Assembly (NCBI RefSeq): GCF_003994415.1
Contig: NZ_CP034689.1
Coordinates: forward strand, 3,472,001-3,536,000
DNA length: 64,000 bases
Direction of reading: 5' to 3'
DNA from: Achromobacter spanius
GTDB taxonomy: Bacteria > Pseudomonadota > Gammaproteobacteria > Burkholderiales > Burkholderiaceae_B
Below the pieces are notes generated by a model. That model had not been told where the DNA came from. It ran no database searches and saw nothing but the letters and a program-made list of their open reading frames with translations. The translations under genes and the position numbers were made by a program. Position 1 is the first letter of the stretch, and every line of letters begins with the position of its first letter. Positions 52,005 through 60,602 of the stretch are shown piece after piece.

Positions 52005-52199
52005 GGCGGCTCCAGAGCGAGGCAACGTCTGGCGCGCACGCTTGCCCGCCAAACTGCATTCCCTCGACATCGCCGTGGCATCAGGCCGGCGTCAAAGCGC
52101 TGCTAGGCAGGCGCCGTGGCGAATTCCATGTCTCGGTTGCTAATCAGACTACTCTGAAGCATTTATCGTATCAATCTGCATTAAGTCTAAAAACGCCGC

Positions 52200-52298
52200 T
52201 TACTTCGGGTTTTTCGTCAAGATCAATTCCAAAAGCCCCGGCAACGTTTCTCGCATGCCGGCCAATAAGGCCACGCGGTCGCGCAGGCTTTGCTTGTA
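52200..52298 (-). pseudogene. C-terminal remnant of an unidentified gene
   Basis: On the minus strand a frame ending at a TAA (52200-52202) reads YKQSLRDRVALLAGMRETL followed by PGLLELILTKNPK. It uses GC-rich third positions (about 24 of 32 codons), as real genes here do, and looks helical, but no start is available and the upstream DNA belongs to another remnant. Family not recognised. Confidence 0.4.
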
Positions 52299-52408
52299 GT
52301 CGGTGAGCAGACCATCAAGATCTTCCCCGTCAGCCAGGAAGCGGCCGCCACCGACTATGAAGCGGTGGTCGCGGCCTGGAACCAGGCGGTGGCCAAGGCG
52401 AAGTAATA
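52299..52408 (+). pseudogene. C-terminal remnant of a gene, possibly ABC-type auxiliary lipoprotein
   Basis: On the plus strand GEQTIKIFPVSQEAAATDY followed by EAVVAAWNQAVAKAK ends in TAA near 52406. About 30 of 33 codons end in G or C, strongly gene-like, yet upstream the frame is closed by TAA near 52266 and there is no start. The ending resembles PqiC/ABC transport auxiliary proteins, a weak impression only. It abuts the minus-strand remnant head to head, with their 5' parts missing. Confidence 0.42.
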
Positions 52409-52433
52409 CCGGGGCCGGCCGGGTCGGGGCGTA

Positions 52434-53111
52434 TCAGTCGCCCTGCACCATCCGGCCGGCTGCCAGCACAAGCTGGCGGCCGCAGCGGGCGGCCAACTGC
52501 GGGTCGTGGGTCACCAGCACCAGCGTGGTGCCGTGCTCGCGGTGCAGGTCGAACATCAGGTCGATGACGGTGACGCCCGTGGCGGCGTCCAGGCTGCCGG
52601 TGGGCTCATCGGCGAACAGCAGGTCGGGCTGCACCACGAAGGCGCGCGCGAGCGACACGCGCTGCTGCTCGCCGCCCGACAAGGTGCGGGGGTAATGATG
52701 CAGACGCGCACCCAGTCCCACGCGCTCCAGCATGGCCTGCGCGGCTTCGCGCGCGGATTGCCCGGCCAGTTCCAGCGGCAGCATCACGTTTTCCAGCGCC
52801 GTCAGGTTGGGCAGCAACTGGAACGACTGGAACACGAAACCCACATGATTGGCGCGCAAGCGCGCGCGGCCATCCTCGTCCAGGGCAAACAGGTCCTGCC
52901 CGGCCAGATGCACGCTGCCCACGCTGGGAACATCCAGCCCGGCCAATAGTCCCAACAGCGTGGACTTGCCCGAACCGGAACTTCCGGTGATGGCGACGGC
53001 GCTGCCCGCCTGCACCGTAAAATCAATTCCTTCCAGGATAGACAGCGTCCCGCCGGCATCGGCTACCCGCTTGCCCAGCCCTTTCACCTCGATCGAATTC
53101 TTGCTATCCAT
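52434..53111 (-). CDS. ybbA: ABC transporter ATP-binding protein (YbbA/LolD type)
   Basis: Cytosolic ATPase of 225 residues. Walker A TGSSGSGKST, Q-loop FVFQSFQLLPNLTALENV, signature LSGGEQQR, Walker B LLFADEPTGSLD and the His in VTHDPQLA are intact. Length and motifs fit the MacB/LolD class, and the divergent tesA neighbour matches the enteric tesA-ybbA pairing. The YbbP-type permease that normally follows ybbA is not present downstream; the gap instead holds the two gene remnants. Start codon shares two bases with that of tesA. Confidence 0.85.
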   Translation of the reverse strand: MDSKNSIEVKGLGKRVADAGGTLSILEGIDFTVQAGSAVAITGSSGSGKSTLLGLLAGLDVPSVGSVHLAGQDLFALDEDGRARLRANHVGFVFQSFQLLPNLTALENVMLPLELAGQSAREAAQAMLERVGLGARLHHYPRTLSGGEQQRVSLARAFVVQPDLLFADEPTGSLDAATGVTVIDLMFDLHREHGTTLVLVTHDPQLAARCGRQLVLAAGRMVQGD

Positions 53112-53760
53112 GCGCCTATTTTCCCTTCTGCATCTAACGTCCGCCTTGGCGATTGCCGTCATGGCGCTTCCCGCCCACGCTCAGACCGCCAAGGCGGCCG
53201 AGGGTTCCGCATCGCGCACCGTGCTGGTGGTGGGCGACAGCCTGTCCGCCGAATACGGTATCAAGCGCGGCACGGGTTGGGTGCCCTTGCTGTCCGCTCG
53301 GGTTTCCGAACAATACCCCAAGTACCAGGTCGTCAATGCCAGCATCAGCGGCGACACCACCAGCGGCGGCATGGCGCGCCTGCCGGCGCTGCTGCGCCAG
53401 CACGCGCCCTCAGTCGTGGTGCTGGAACTGGGTTCCAACGACGCCCTGCGCGGCTTGTCGCTATCAATGACCGAACAGAATCTACGCGCGATGACGCAAG
53501 CCGCCAAGCAGGCCGAAGCAAAAGTCGTGATTGTCGGGATGCAGATTCCGCCCAACTACGGCCGCGATTACACCCAGCGCTTCGCCCAACTGTTTTCCAC
53601 GGTCGCCAAAGACGAAAACGCCCGGCTCGTGCCCTTCCTGATGGAAGGTATTGCAACGAACCGGGCGATGTTCCAGGCTGACGGCATCCATCCTAACGAG
53701 GATGCCCAACCCCAACTGCTGGACAACGTATGGCCGACGCTGCGGCCCTTGTTGAACTAG
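53110..53760 (+). CDS. tesA: Arylesterase/thioesterase TesA
   Basis: Periplasmic SGNH-family esterase of 216 residues, acting on thioesters and aryl esters. The signal peptide is SALAIAVMALPAHAQ. Blocks I-V are visible: GDSLS with nucleophile Ser44, ASISGDTTSGG, GSNDALRG, and DGIHPNEDAQ giving the Asp/His pair. The ATG overlaps the start of ybbA on the opposite strand (CATG), so each promoter must lie inside the other gene. Confidence 0.92.
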   Translation: MRLFSLLHLTSALAIAVMALPAHAQTAKAAEGSASRTVLVVGDSLSAEYGIKRGTGWVPLLSARVSEQYPKYQVVNASISGDTTSGGMARLPALLRQHAPSVVVLELGSNDALRGLSLSMTEQNLRAMTQAAKQAEAKVVIVGMQIPPNYGRDYTQRFAQLFSTVAKDENARLVPFLMEGIATNRAMFQADGIHPNEDAQPQLLDNVWPTLRPLLN

Positions 53761-53766
53761 GGCGGA

Positions 53767-55731
53767 TCAGCCCTCTGCCTGCGGCTGATCGCCGCGGATG
53801 ACCTCGGCAGCGCTGGGCAGTATTTGCACCTTGTACTGTTCACGCAGCATTTTCAGCATGGCTTCAATTTCGGCCTGACCCAGGCCACCCGACAACTGCT
53901 GCGCCAGTCGTTCCTTGGCGCTAGCGTCTACCGTGCCGGCCTCAACCTTTTCCACGCGAACCAGCGTGTAGTCGTCACCCGATTGAACGCCGGCATAGCC
54001 CGGCAGCGGGGTCGACGGCAGGCGCATCGCGGCATCCACCACCGCTTGCGACAGGTCCTTGGGATCCTGGCGCGAGATCACCACGGCGGGCATGAAGCCT
54101 TCCGGCGCGGCGGACGGGTTGGCCTTGTCGGCAGCCAGCGCCGCTTCGCCGGCCTTCTTGGCGGCTTCAGCTGAACGCTCTTTGATCAAGCGGGCACGGA
54201 TGGAATCGCTGACCTTGTCCAGTACCGGTACATGGGCCGGTTCCACATTGGCGACACGCAGTGCCAACATGACGGCGGGCGAGAGCTCAATGACGCCGGA
54301 GTTCTGCTTTTCACGCAGCACGTCGGGCGAAAACAGCACTTGGCGCACGCGCGGGTTGTCCAGCAATTCGGCATCGGGGCTATCGGCGGCGGCGCCCGGG
54401 CCGGCCTTGTCGGCAGGCAAAAGGCCTTCACGCGTTACGCCGGAGGCGGTGCGCAGCTTCAGGCCCACGGCATCGGCGGCGGGTTGCAGGCTGTCGCGCT
54501 GGTCATAGACCTGCTTGTTCAACTGGCTGGCCATTTCCGAGAAGTGCACGGCGGCAAGCTGCTTGCGCACTTCGCCAGTGATCTGGTCCTTGACCTCGGC
54601 CAGCGGCTTGATGGCTGCGGGCTGGATTTCGGTGACCTTGACAATGTGCAGGCCGGACGGGGTTTCGATCACACCGGATACCTGGTCCTTGGCTTGGCTG
54701 AAGATGGCCTTTTCCAGCGGGCCCGCCAACATGCCCGGCGCCAGCCAGCCAAGATCACCGCCCTTGCCGGCGGAGCCGGCGTCTTGCGAATTCTTGGAGG
54801 CCAGTTCGGCGAACTTGGCCGGGTCGGCGGCAGCCTGCTTGGCCAGGTCCTCGGCCTTGGCGCGCGCGGCCTTGCGGGCCTCTTCCGAGGCACCGGAGGG
54901 CAGCTCGATCATGATGTGGCTGGCACGGCGGCGCTCGGGCTGACCAAAGCGGTTCTTGTTTTGTTCGTAGTAAGACGCCAGGTCTTCGTCCTTGACCTGG
55001 ATGCCCTGCGTAGCGGCAGCTTCGTCCAGCACCAGATATTGCACCTGGACCTGCTCGGGAATCTGCAATTGCTGCTTGTTGGCGTCGTACCAGGCCTGGA
55101 TGTCGGCCGGCGTGACGGATACCTGCGAACGGTAGTCTTCGGCGGCAAAACGGCGCAGTTGCACGGTGCGCTGCTGCGTCAAGGCGGATTCCAGCGACGC
55201 CACGACGACGGCAGGCGCGGTGGCGGATTCGCCCACGGGCTCCAGCACGCGGCCTACGGCCAGGTCACGGCGCAGGCCGGCTTCAAACGACGTGGGCGAC
55301 ATGCCTTGCGCCACCAGCACCTGGCGATAGCGCTCGGGCGAGAAACGGCCGTTGTCCTGGAATTGCGGAATGGCGGCGATGGTGTTGCGCAGCGTTTCGT
55401 CCGACACCGTGAAGCGGTTGTCGACGGCAACGTTGGCCAGCAGCCGTTGATTGATGAGCTGGTTCAGCAGATCTTCGCGCAAGGCGGGCGTATCAACGAC
55501 GGCGGGGTCGAACTGGGTGCCCTGACGCTGCTGTATCTGCGACAGTTGGTTGCGATGCGCCTGGTCGAACTCGGCGCGCGAAATCGGCTGGCCAGCAACT
55601 GTTGCCAATTCAGGCTCTTGGCGCATGAAGCTGTCATAGCCTTGAATTCCGACGAGGAAGAAGGACGGCACAATCAGAAGCAGCAGGATGAGCTGCATCC
55701 AGCGCCGATGGCTGCGAATTAATTCGAACAT
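53767..55731 (-). CDS. ppiD: Periplasmic chaperone/peptidyl-prolyl isomerase PpiD
   Basis: Inner-membrane-anchored chaperone of 654 residues that helps newly exported proteins fold at the Sec translocon. It starts with the typical MFELIRSHRRWMQLILLLLIVPSFF anchor, followed by a SurA-like N-domain (FDQAHRNQLSQIQQRQG, LINQRLLANVAVDNRF), a parvulin domain (about RASHIMIELPSG to SGLHIVKVTEI) and a C-terminal region. Start at 55731 has AGGGA upstream. An intrinsic terminator lies in its leader, 55 bp before the start. Confidence 0.95.
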   Translation of the reverse strand: MFELIRSHRRWMQLILLLLIVPSFFLVGIQGYDSFMRQEPELATVAGQPISRAEFDQAHRNQLSQIQQRQGTQFDPAVVDTPALREDLLNQLINQRLLANVAVDNRFTVSDETLRNTIAAIPQFQDNGRFSPERYRQVLVAQGMSPTSFEAGLRRDLAVGRVLEPVGESATAPAVVVASLESALTQQRTVQLRRFAAEDYRSQVSVTPADIQAWYDANKQQLQIPEQVQVQYLVLDEAAATQGIQVKDEDLASYYEQNKNRFGQPERRRASHIMIELPSGASEEARKAARAKAEDLAKQAAADPAKFAELASKNSQDAGSAGKGGDLGWLAPGMLAGPLEKAIFSQAKDQVSGVIETPSGLHIVKVTEIQPAAIKPLAEVKDQITGEVRKQLAAVHFSEMASQLNKQVYDQRDSLQPAADAVGLKLRTASGVTREGLLPADKAGPGAAADSPDAELLDNPRVRQVLFSPDVLREKQNSGVIELSPAVMLALRVANVEPAHVPVLDKVSDSIRARLIKERSAEAAKKAGEAALAADKANPSAAPEGFMPAVVISRQDPKDLSQAVVDAAMRLPSTPLPGYAGVQSGDDYTLVRVEKVEAGTVDASAKERLAQQLSGGLGQAEIEAMLKMLREQYKVQILPSAAEVIRGDQPQAEG

Positions 55732-55785
55732 GGAATCCCTGTTGCCGCGCTCCGGGGGTGTCCACCCGAAGCCGCACGAAAACGC

Positions 55786-55812
55786 AAAAAAAAGGGCGAA
55801 CTTGATTCGCCC
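55786..55812 (-). terminator. Intrinsic terminator inside the ppiD leader
   Basis: On the minus strand GGGCGAA-TCAAG-TTCGCCC is followed by eight T residues. It is upstream of ppiD on the same strand and no gene on the minus strand lies between it and the divergent ugpQ gene. It may attenuate ppiD or end a short untranslated RNA. Confidence 0.85.
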
Positions 55813-55991
55813 CATTCCCATACCGGTCAATACCGGATCAGCGGGCGGATTTTAGCATTTCTCACTCGCCTGGGGCCTTTAGATTCTCTTCAGGTTTTCC
55901 GGGAGGCCGGACCCGCTTGTGCCTAAGCGGGCGCCTGCCAAGAAGGAGTATCCTTGCAACCCTGTCCCCAAGAACCCCAAGCAACACCAAA

Positions 55992-56741
55992 ATGACCGCA
56001 GAATTGCCCTCCTGGCCCTATTCCCGCTACATCGCGCACCGTGGTGGCGGCCGTCTGGCGCCGGAAAACACCCTGGCCGCCATGCGCGTGGGCGCCCAGC
56101 ACGGTTTCACGATGTTTGAATACGACGTGAAGCTCAGCCGCGACAACGTGCTGGTGCTGATGCACGACGATAACGTCGACCGCACCTCGAACGGCACCGG
56201 CCCCGCGGCCGCCAAGCCCTATGCGGAACTGGCGCAGTTGGACTTCGGCAGTTGGCATTCGGCTGCCTACGCAGGCGAACCGCTGCCCACGCTTGCCGCC
56301 GTGGCCCGGTACACGGTGGCCAACCACATTGCCAGCAACGTCGAGATCAAGCCCTGCCCCGGCCGCGAAGCCGAAACCGGCGCCGCCGTGGCACTGGCGT
56401 GCAAACAACTGTGGCAAGGCGCCAGCACGCTTCCGCTGCTGTCGTCGTTTGCCGAAGAAGCACTGCAAGCGGCGCTGGAAGCCGTCCCTGAATTGCCGCG
56501 CGCCCTGCTGGTGGAAAAGGTGCCCGCCGACTGGCGCGAACGCCTTGCCAAATACCAATGCGTGGCGCTAAACATCAACCAACAAGACGCAACCCGCGAA
56601 CTGATCGACGCCGTGCATGCCGCCGGCTATCGGATCGCGGCCTGGACCGTCAATGACCCCGAACGTGCCCGCTTGCTGCTGGACTGGGGCATAGACGGCA
56701 TTTTCACCGACGAGCTGGCCGCGATCCGGCCCGCCGCCTGA
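55992..56741 (+). CDS. ugpQ: Glycerophosphodiester phosphodiesterase
   Basis: Cytosolic hydrolase of 249 residues releasing glycerol 3-phosphate from deacylated phospholipids. GDPD landmarks are AHRGGGRLAPENTLAA (catalytic His), FEYDVKLSRDN, LMHDDNVDRTSNGTG and the late AAWTVNDPERARLLLDWGIDGIFTDE. No signal peptide, fitting cytosolic UgpQ. The ATG at 55992 has no good Shine-Dalgarno; an AAGGAG at about 55941 is too far. rlmJ follows by 13 bp and may be co-transcribed. Confidence 0.9.
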   Translation: MTAELPSWPYSRYIAHRGGGRLAPENTLAAMRVGAQHGFTMFEYDVKLSRDNVLVLMHDDNVDRTSNGTGPAAAKPYAELAQLDFGSWHSAAYAGEPLPTLAAVARYTVANHIASNVEIKPCPGREAETGAAVALACKQLWQGASTLPLLSSFAEEALQAALEAVPELPRALLVEKVPADWRERLAKYQCVALNINQQDATRELIDAVHAAGYRIAAWTVNDPERARLLLDWGIDGIFTDELAAIRPAA

Positions 56742-56754
56742 GGCAGAACGCCCC

Positions 56755-57645
56755 GTGTTCAGTTACCGCCACGCCTTCCACGCCGGCAATCACGCCGACG
56801 TGCTCAAGCACGCCATCCTGGTCCACACCCTGGACTACTTCAACAAAAAAGACGCGCCCTATTGGGTCGTGGACACCCACGCCGGCGCCGGCCTCTACAA
56901 CCTTGAGAGCGACTGGGCCAACAAAACGTCGGAATTCGAGGACGGCATCGGCCGCCTTTGGGACGCCAAGGACCTGCCCCCGCTGCTGGCCGACTACGTG
57001 GCCCGCATCCGCGACTACAACACCAATGGCCGTCTGAAACGCTATCCCGGTTCGCCGTGGCTGGCGCTGGACGTGATGCGCCCGTCCGACCGCCTGCGCC
57101 TGTTCGAAATGCACCCGACCGAGATCGACACGCTGGTCGTCAACCTGGAACACCAGGGCCGCACCGCGCAGCGCCAGACCACCATCTACGGCGATGACGG
57201 CTTCGAGGGCGTAAAGGCCCTGCTGCCGCCGCCCACGCGCCGAGGCATGGTGCTGATCGACCCGTCGTACGAAGACAAGCACGACTATCGCCGCACCCTG
57301 ATTACCGTCAAGGAATGCGTGAAGCGCTTCGCCACCGGCACCATCGCCATCTGGTATCCGCTGGTGCAACGCCGCGAGGCCAGCGAAATGGCGCGCCATT
57401 TTGAAAACCTGAAGGTCAAGAGCTGGCTGCACGCCACGCTGACCGTCAAGAAGGCCACCATCGACGGCTACGGTCTGCATGGCAGCGGCATGTTCCTGAT
57501 CAACCCGCCGTGGACGCTGCACGAAGGCTTGAAGCAGGCCATGCCCTACCTTGCCCGCGAACTGGGCCAGGACGAACGCGCGGGCTTCACCCTGCAATAC
57601 CGCGAAAACCCGTTCCCGGTGCCGAAGAAGCAGTCGGACGACTGA
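56755..57645 (+). CDS. rlmJ: 23S rRNA (adenine-2030-N6)-methyltransferase RlmJ
   Basis: SAM-dependent methyltransferase of 296 residues. The N-terminal motif FSYRHAFHAGNHADVLKHAIL and VDTHAGAGLYNL are diagnostic of RlmJ, with the catalytic DPSYE in place of the usual DPPYE. The start is GTG at 56755. It follows ugpQ by 13 bp and ends at a perfect bidirectional terminator. Confidence 0.95.
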   Translation: MFSYRHAFHAGNHADVLKHAILVHTLDYFNKKDAPYWVVDTHAGAGLYNLESDWANKTSEFEDGIGRLWDAKDLPPLLADYVARIRDYNTNGRLKRYPGSPWLALDVMRPSDRLRLFEMHPTEIDTLVVNLEHQGRTAQRQTTIYGDDGFEGVKALLPPPTRRGMVLIDPSYEDKHDYRRTLITVKECVKRFATGTIAIWYPLVQRREASEMARHFENLKVKSWLHATLTVKKATIDGYGLHGSGMFLINPPWTLHEGLKQAMPYLARELGQDERAGFTLQYRENPFPVPKKQSDD

Positions 57646-57660
57646 TCAGGATTTCCAACA

Positions 57661-57686
57661 AAAAAGCCGCGATATCGCGGCTTTTT
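57661..57686. terminator. Bidirectional terminator between rlmJ and lpd
   Basis: A perfect 26-bp palindrome: A5-GCCGCGATATCGCGGC-T5. T-tails on both strands fit the convergent gene ends. Confidence 0.93.
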
Positions 57687-57721
57687 CATGGACGTAGCCA
57701 GGGCGGCTCAAGCCCGCGATA

Positions 57722-59158
57722 TCACACCGTCTCTTGTTCCGACGTCTCGTTGCGCAGCGATTCGCGAGCGGCGGCGAGTTTCGCGGCCGCGTCGCGCAGC
57801 GCCGTGCGCAGCCCCTCTTCGATGACGGGGTGGTAGAACGGCATTTCCAGCATGCGCGCCACGGTCAGTTCCTGCTGTACGGCCCAGGCCAGCAAGTGGC
57901 CGATGTGCTCGGCGCTGGGTCCGACCATTTCGGCGCCCAGGAAGCGACCCGAGGCAATGTCGGCGTATACGTGCAGCATGCCCCTGTTCTTCAACATGAC
58001 CCGCGAGCGGCCCTGGTCGTTGAAGTCCACTTCGCCCACTACAAAGGTGCCGGGAATCAGGCGGCCGTAGCCCTGGCCCGCCAGCGCAATCTGCGGGTCG
58101 GAGAACACCACGGCCAGCGGCGCGCGGCGCAAACCCTTGCGCAGTTCGGGAAAGCGCGCGGCGTTTTCGCCGGCAATGCGGCCTTCGTCCGCGGCTTCGT
58201 GCAGCAAGGGCGCGTCGGCGTTGGCGTCACCCGCGATGAAGATGGCCGAATCGCCTGCTTGCATCGTTTCGCGGTCGAACAGCGGCACACCGTGCACGTT
58301 CAGTTCCAGCGAGGTGTTTTCCAGACCCAGACCATCCACGTTGGCGCGGCGGCCCGTGGCAACCAGTGCGTAGTCGAAGCGTTCGATACGCTCGGCGTTA
58401 TCCAGCGTGACGTAGCGCACTTCCACCTCGTCGCCCACCCGCGTGGTTTCCAGCACGCGAGCGTCCGGGTCCAGATAGAACTCACGCTGGAAGATCTTGC
58501 GGGCGCTATGCCGCACTTGGGGGTCACTGATGCCACCCAGGCTGCCGCTGACACCGAAGACTCGCACCTCGACACCCAAACGCGCCAGCGCCTGGCCCAG
58601 TTCCAACCCGATCACACCAGGCCCGAACACCGCGACGCGACGGGGCAAATCGTCCCAGGCGAAGACGTCGTCGTTCACCACCAGGCGATCGCCCAGCGCA
58701 CGAAAAGGCGGCGGCACCGAAGGCCGCGAACCGGTCGCGATGACCACGCGCGAAGCATGCACTTCCGTGTGCTCATCCACACGCAACACCGTGTCGGAGA
58801 CAAAGCGCGCATAGCCGCGCAGCTTGTCTTCAGCGGGAATGTTCTCGACACCTTCAAGGACGAAGCCCACGAAGCGGTCACGTTCGCGCTTGACGCGGTC
58901 CATCACCTCGACGCCATCCACCGTGATTTCGCCGCCGACGTGTACGCCAAAGGCTTCGGTATGCGCCGCGTTGTGGGCGGCTTCGGCCGCGGCGATCAGC
59001 AGCTTGGACGGCATGCAGCCAACACGGGCGCAGGTGGTGCCATAGGGGCCGCCTTCAATAAGCAGCGCACGCTTGCCCGCGGCTTTCGCGGCGCGATAAG
59101 CGGCCAGACCGGCCGTGCCGGCGCCGATGACAGCGATATCGGTATGCAGAGTTTTCAT
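57722..59158 (-). CDS. lpdA: Dihydrolipoamide dehydrogenase-like flavoprotein
   Basis: FAD disulfide oxidoreductase of 478 residues. N-terminal FAD motif AVIGAGTAGLAAYRAAKAAG, redox-active CARVGCMPSK (Cys43, Cys48), a second nucleotide motif (AVFGPGVIGLELGQALARLG), FAD-contact IFIAGDANADAPLLHEAADEGRIAG, and the dimer-interface HPVIEE His. It is not beside 2-oxoacid dehydrogenase genes, so the partner disulfide substrate is uncertain; other members of this family act on mercury or thiols. Start at 59158 matches the conserved N-terminus. The peroxiredoxin-glutaredoxin gene upstream on the same strand is separated by a terminator. Confidence 0.87.
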   Translation of the reverse strand: MKTLHTDIAVIGAGTAGLAAYRAAKAAGKRALLIEGGPYGTTCARVGCMPSKLLIAAAEAAHNAAHTEAFGVHVGGEITVDGVEVMDRVKRERDRFVGFVLEGVENIPAEDKLRGYARFVSDTVLRVDEHTEVHASRVVIATGSRPSVPPPFRALGDRLVVNDDVFAWDDLPRRVAVFGPGVIGLELGQALARLGVEVRVFGVSGSLGGISDPQVRHSARKIFQREFYLDPDARVLETTRVGDEVEVRYVTLDNAERIERFDYALVATGRRANVDGLGLENTSLELNVHGVPLFDRETMQAGDSAIFIAGDANADAPLLHEAADEGRIAGENAARFPELRKGLRRAPLAVVFSDPQIALAGQGYGRLIPGTFVVGEVDFNDQGRSRVMLKNRGMLHVYADIASGRFLGAEMVGPSAEHIGHLLAWAVQQELTVARMLEMPFYHPVIEEGLRTALRDAAAKLAAARESLRNETSEQETV

Positions 59159-59310
59159 GACTGGGGTTCCCCCTGTTGCGGGTAGCAAGAAGAATTCAAA
59201 GGCGAGTTCCGCCTTGTTGCGCATCCTTGGGACGAGCTCCGTCCGGCGACGCCTGTGACGGGTCGCATAGGGCATGCATTAAGGGTGCGTAAAAAGGGAA
59301 GCTCGGGCCG

Positions 59311-59344
59311 AAAAAAAACCAGGCGGTCAAGCTACAACCGCCTG
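59311..59344 (-). terminator. Intrinsic terminator of the peroxiredoxin gene
   Basis: On the minus strand CAGGCGGT-TGTAGCTTG-ACCGCCTGG is followed by eight T residues, 49 bp beyond the gene stop. Confidence 0.9.
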
Positions 59345-59392
59345 CCTTCATCGGCCGGGCGCGGGGGCTTACCCTGCCCGGCCAACAGCCGC

Positions 59393-60121
59393 TTAAGCGA
59401 AGTGCGCCTTCAGGTCTTCCAGGCCGCCGATCAGCGCGCCATTGATGAATACCTGAGGAGCGGTGCCCTTGCCGGACACGGCGCCGATCACACGGCCACG
59501 GACCTTGTTTTCCAGCGGAATTTCGATCGGGGCATAGCCCTTTTCGTCCAGCAGCGCCTTGGCTTCCACGCAGAACGGGCAGCCCGGCTTGGAGAACACG
59601 ACGACTTGGTCGGGCTTCTTCGCCGCCGGCGCGATGTGCGCCAGCATCGTGTCGGCGTCCGACACTTCAAACGGATCGCCTTCCTTTTCGGGTTCGATGA
59701 ACATCTTCTGCACGACGCCGTCCTTCACCAGCATCGCATAGCGCCAGCTACGCTTGCCGAAGCCCAGGTCGCTCTTGTCGACGAGCATGCCCATGCCTTC
59801 CGTGAAGGCGCCGTTACCGTCGGGCAGCAGCGTGATGTTGGCCGATTCCTGGTCCTTGGCCCATTCGTTCATGACGAAGGTATCGTTGACCGACACGCAG
59901 ACGATGCTGTCGACGCCGGCGGCAAAGAATGCGGGGGCCAGTTCGTTGTAGCGCGGCAAGTGGGTGGACGAGCAGGTCGGCGTGAAAGCGCCGGGAAGCG
60001 AGAAGACGACAACCGTCTTGTTCTTGAACAGATCGTCGGTTGTGACCTTCTTCCACGTGTTGTCCTCGCGGACGGGGAACGTTACGTTCGGAACACGTTG
60101 GCCTTCGCGGTTTTGCAGCAT
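59393..60121 (-). CDS. Peroxiredoxin-glutaredoxin hybrid protein
   Basis: Glutathione-dependent peroxidase of 242 residues. The Prx5-like domain has peroxidatic Cys50 in PGAFTPTCSS, and a fused C-terminal glutaredoxin domain has CPFC (181-184) with TAPQVFINGALIGG. In known hybrids the Grx domain recycles the Prx with glutathione. A 175-bp AT-rich region upstream (60122-60296) should hold the promoter; its CTATC...GATAG symmetry loosely recalls an OxyR site but I do not claim one. Confidence 0.93.
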   Translation of the reverse strand: MLQNREGQRVPNVTFPVREDNTWKKVTTDDLFKNKTVVVFSLPGAFTPTCSSTHLPRYNELAPAFFAAGVDSIVCVSVNDTFVMNEWAKDQESANITLLPDGNGAFTEGMGMLVDKSDLGFGKRSWRYAMLVKDGVVQKMFIEPEKEGDPFEVSDADTMLAHIAPAAKKPDQVVVFSKPGCPFCVEAKALLDEKGYAPIEIPLENKVRGRVIGAVSGKGTAPQVFINGALIGGLEDLKAHFA

Positions 60122-60253
60122 TCAAATCTCTCCTGGGGTAGCGGGGTTTTGTTTAACCACCATGGAAAGAATCATAAACGTCAGCTATCGATAAAACAAA
60201 TTTAATAAACTAAATTGATTGATAGATTTTAACAATGAAATAATGACTTTCGG

Positions 60254-60295
60254 AAAGCGGCATCTATCATAGCCGCCTTCCGATACTGCCGCTTT
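60254..60295 (-). terminator. Weak hairpin at the copZ end
   Basis: AAAGCGGCA (60254-60262) and TGCCGCTTT (60287-60295) form a 9-bp stem with a long loop just after the copZ stop. The T-tail on the minus strand is only three bases, so termination efficiency is doubtful. Confidence 0.35.
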
Positions 60296-60296
60296 T

Positions 60297-60497
60297 TTAC
60301 ACCCGGGCCGGCTCGTAACCCGCTTCGCGGATCGCGGCTTCGACCTTGTCGGCCTGATCCGTGCCCGTTACCGTGACGCGGTGCGAGGCCACGTCGGCAG
60401 CGACCGTAGCGCCGGGAACCGCCTGGTTCACCGCGCTGGTAATGCTTTTGACGCAGTGGCCGCAGGTCATGTCTGGGACTTGGAATTCGATGCTCAT
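60297..60497 (-). CDS. copZ: Copper chaperone (heavy-metal-associated domain)
   Basis: A 66-residue single HMA-domain protein with the copper motif MTCGHC (DMTCGHCVKSI), which hands Cu(I) to a P-type ATPase in known systems. The ATG at 60497 has GAGGAA upstream; the frame is open further but that DNA is the promoter. Divergent from copA, with CueR-type promoters for both. Confidence 0.93.
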   Translation of the reverse strand: MSIEFQVPDMTCGHCVKSITSAVNQAVPGATVAADVASHRVTVTGTDQADKVEAAIREAGYEPARV

Positions 60498-60555
60498 GGT
60501 GGTTTTCCTCAAGATCAGCATTGGCGGATGAAGGATTCGACCCGCCATGACACGC

Positions 60556-60586
60556 AGCTTAAACATTCCCATCGTGTCAAGGTCAA
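60556..60586 (-). promoter_or_regulatory. CueR-type promoter of copZ
   Basis: On the minus strand -35 TTGACC, a 19-base spacer and -10 TAAGCT; the spacer carries the dyad ACCTTGACACGATGGGAATGT (a single 21-base element at 60563-60583). The overlong 19-base spacing is the hallmark of MerR-family promoters that CueR untwists on Cu(I) binding. Confidence 0.82.
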
Positions 60587-60602
60587 GCGTAAAATTGTCC
60601 CC

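Larger units (their letters stand above)
52005..52433. other. 429-bp region without an intact gene
   Basis: Right of the fimbrin-like gene is an AT-rich stretch (52140-52200), then two gene remnants (next entries). The AT-rich part could be the promoter of the fimbrin-like gene. Nothing else is recognisable. Confidence 0.6.

Noticed and set aside
52203..52430. Treating the minus-strand frame through 52200-52430 as one small gene
   Set aside because: Its upstream part has poor codon bias and lies antisense to a frame with much better GC3, and there is no plausible start codon.
60160..60240. An OxyR site upstream of the peroxiredoxin-glutaredoxin gene
   Set aside because: The AT-rich CTATC...GATAG symmetry does not fit the four-element ATAG spacing, so I could not support it.
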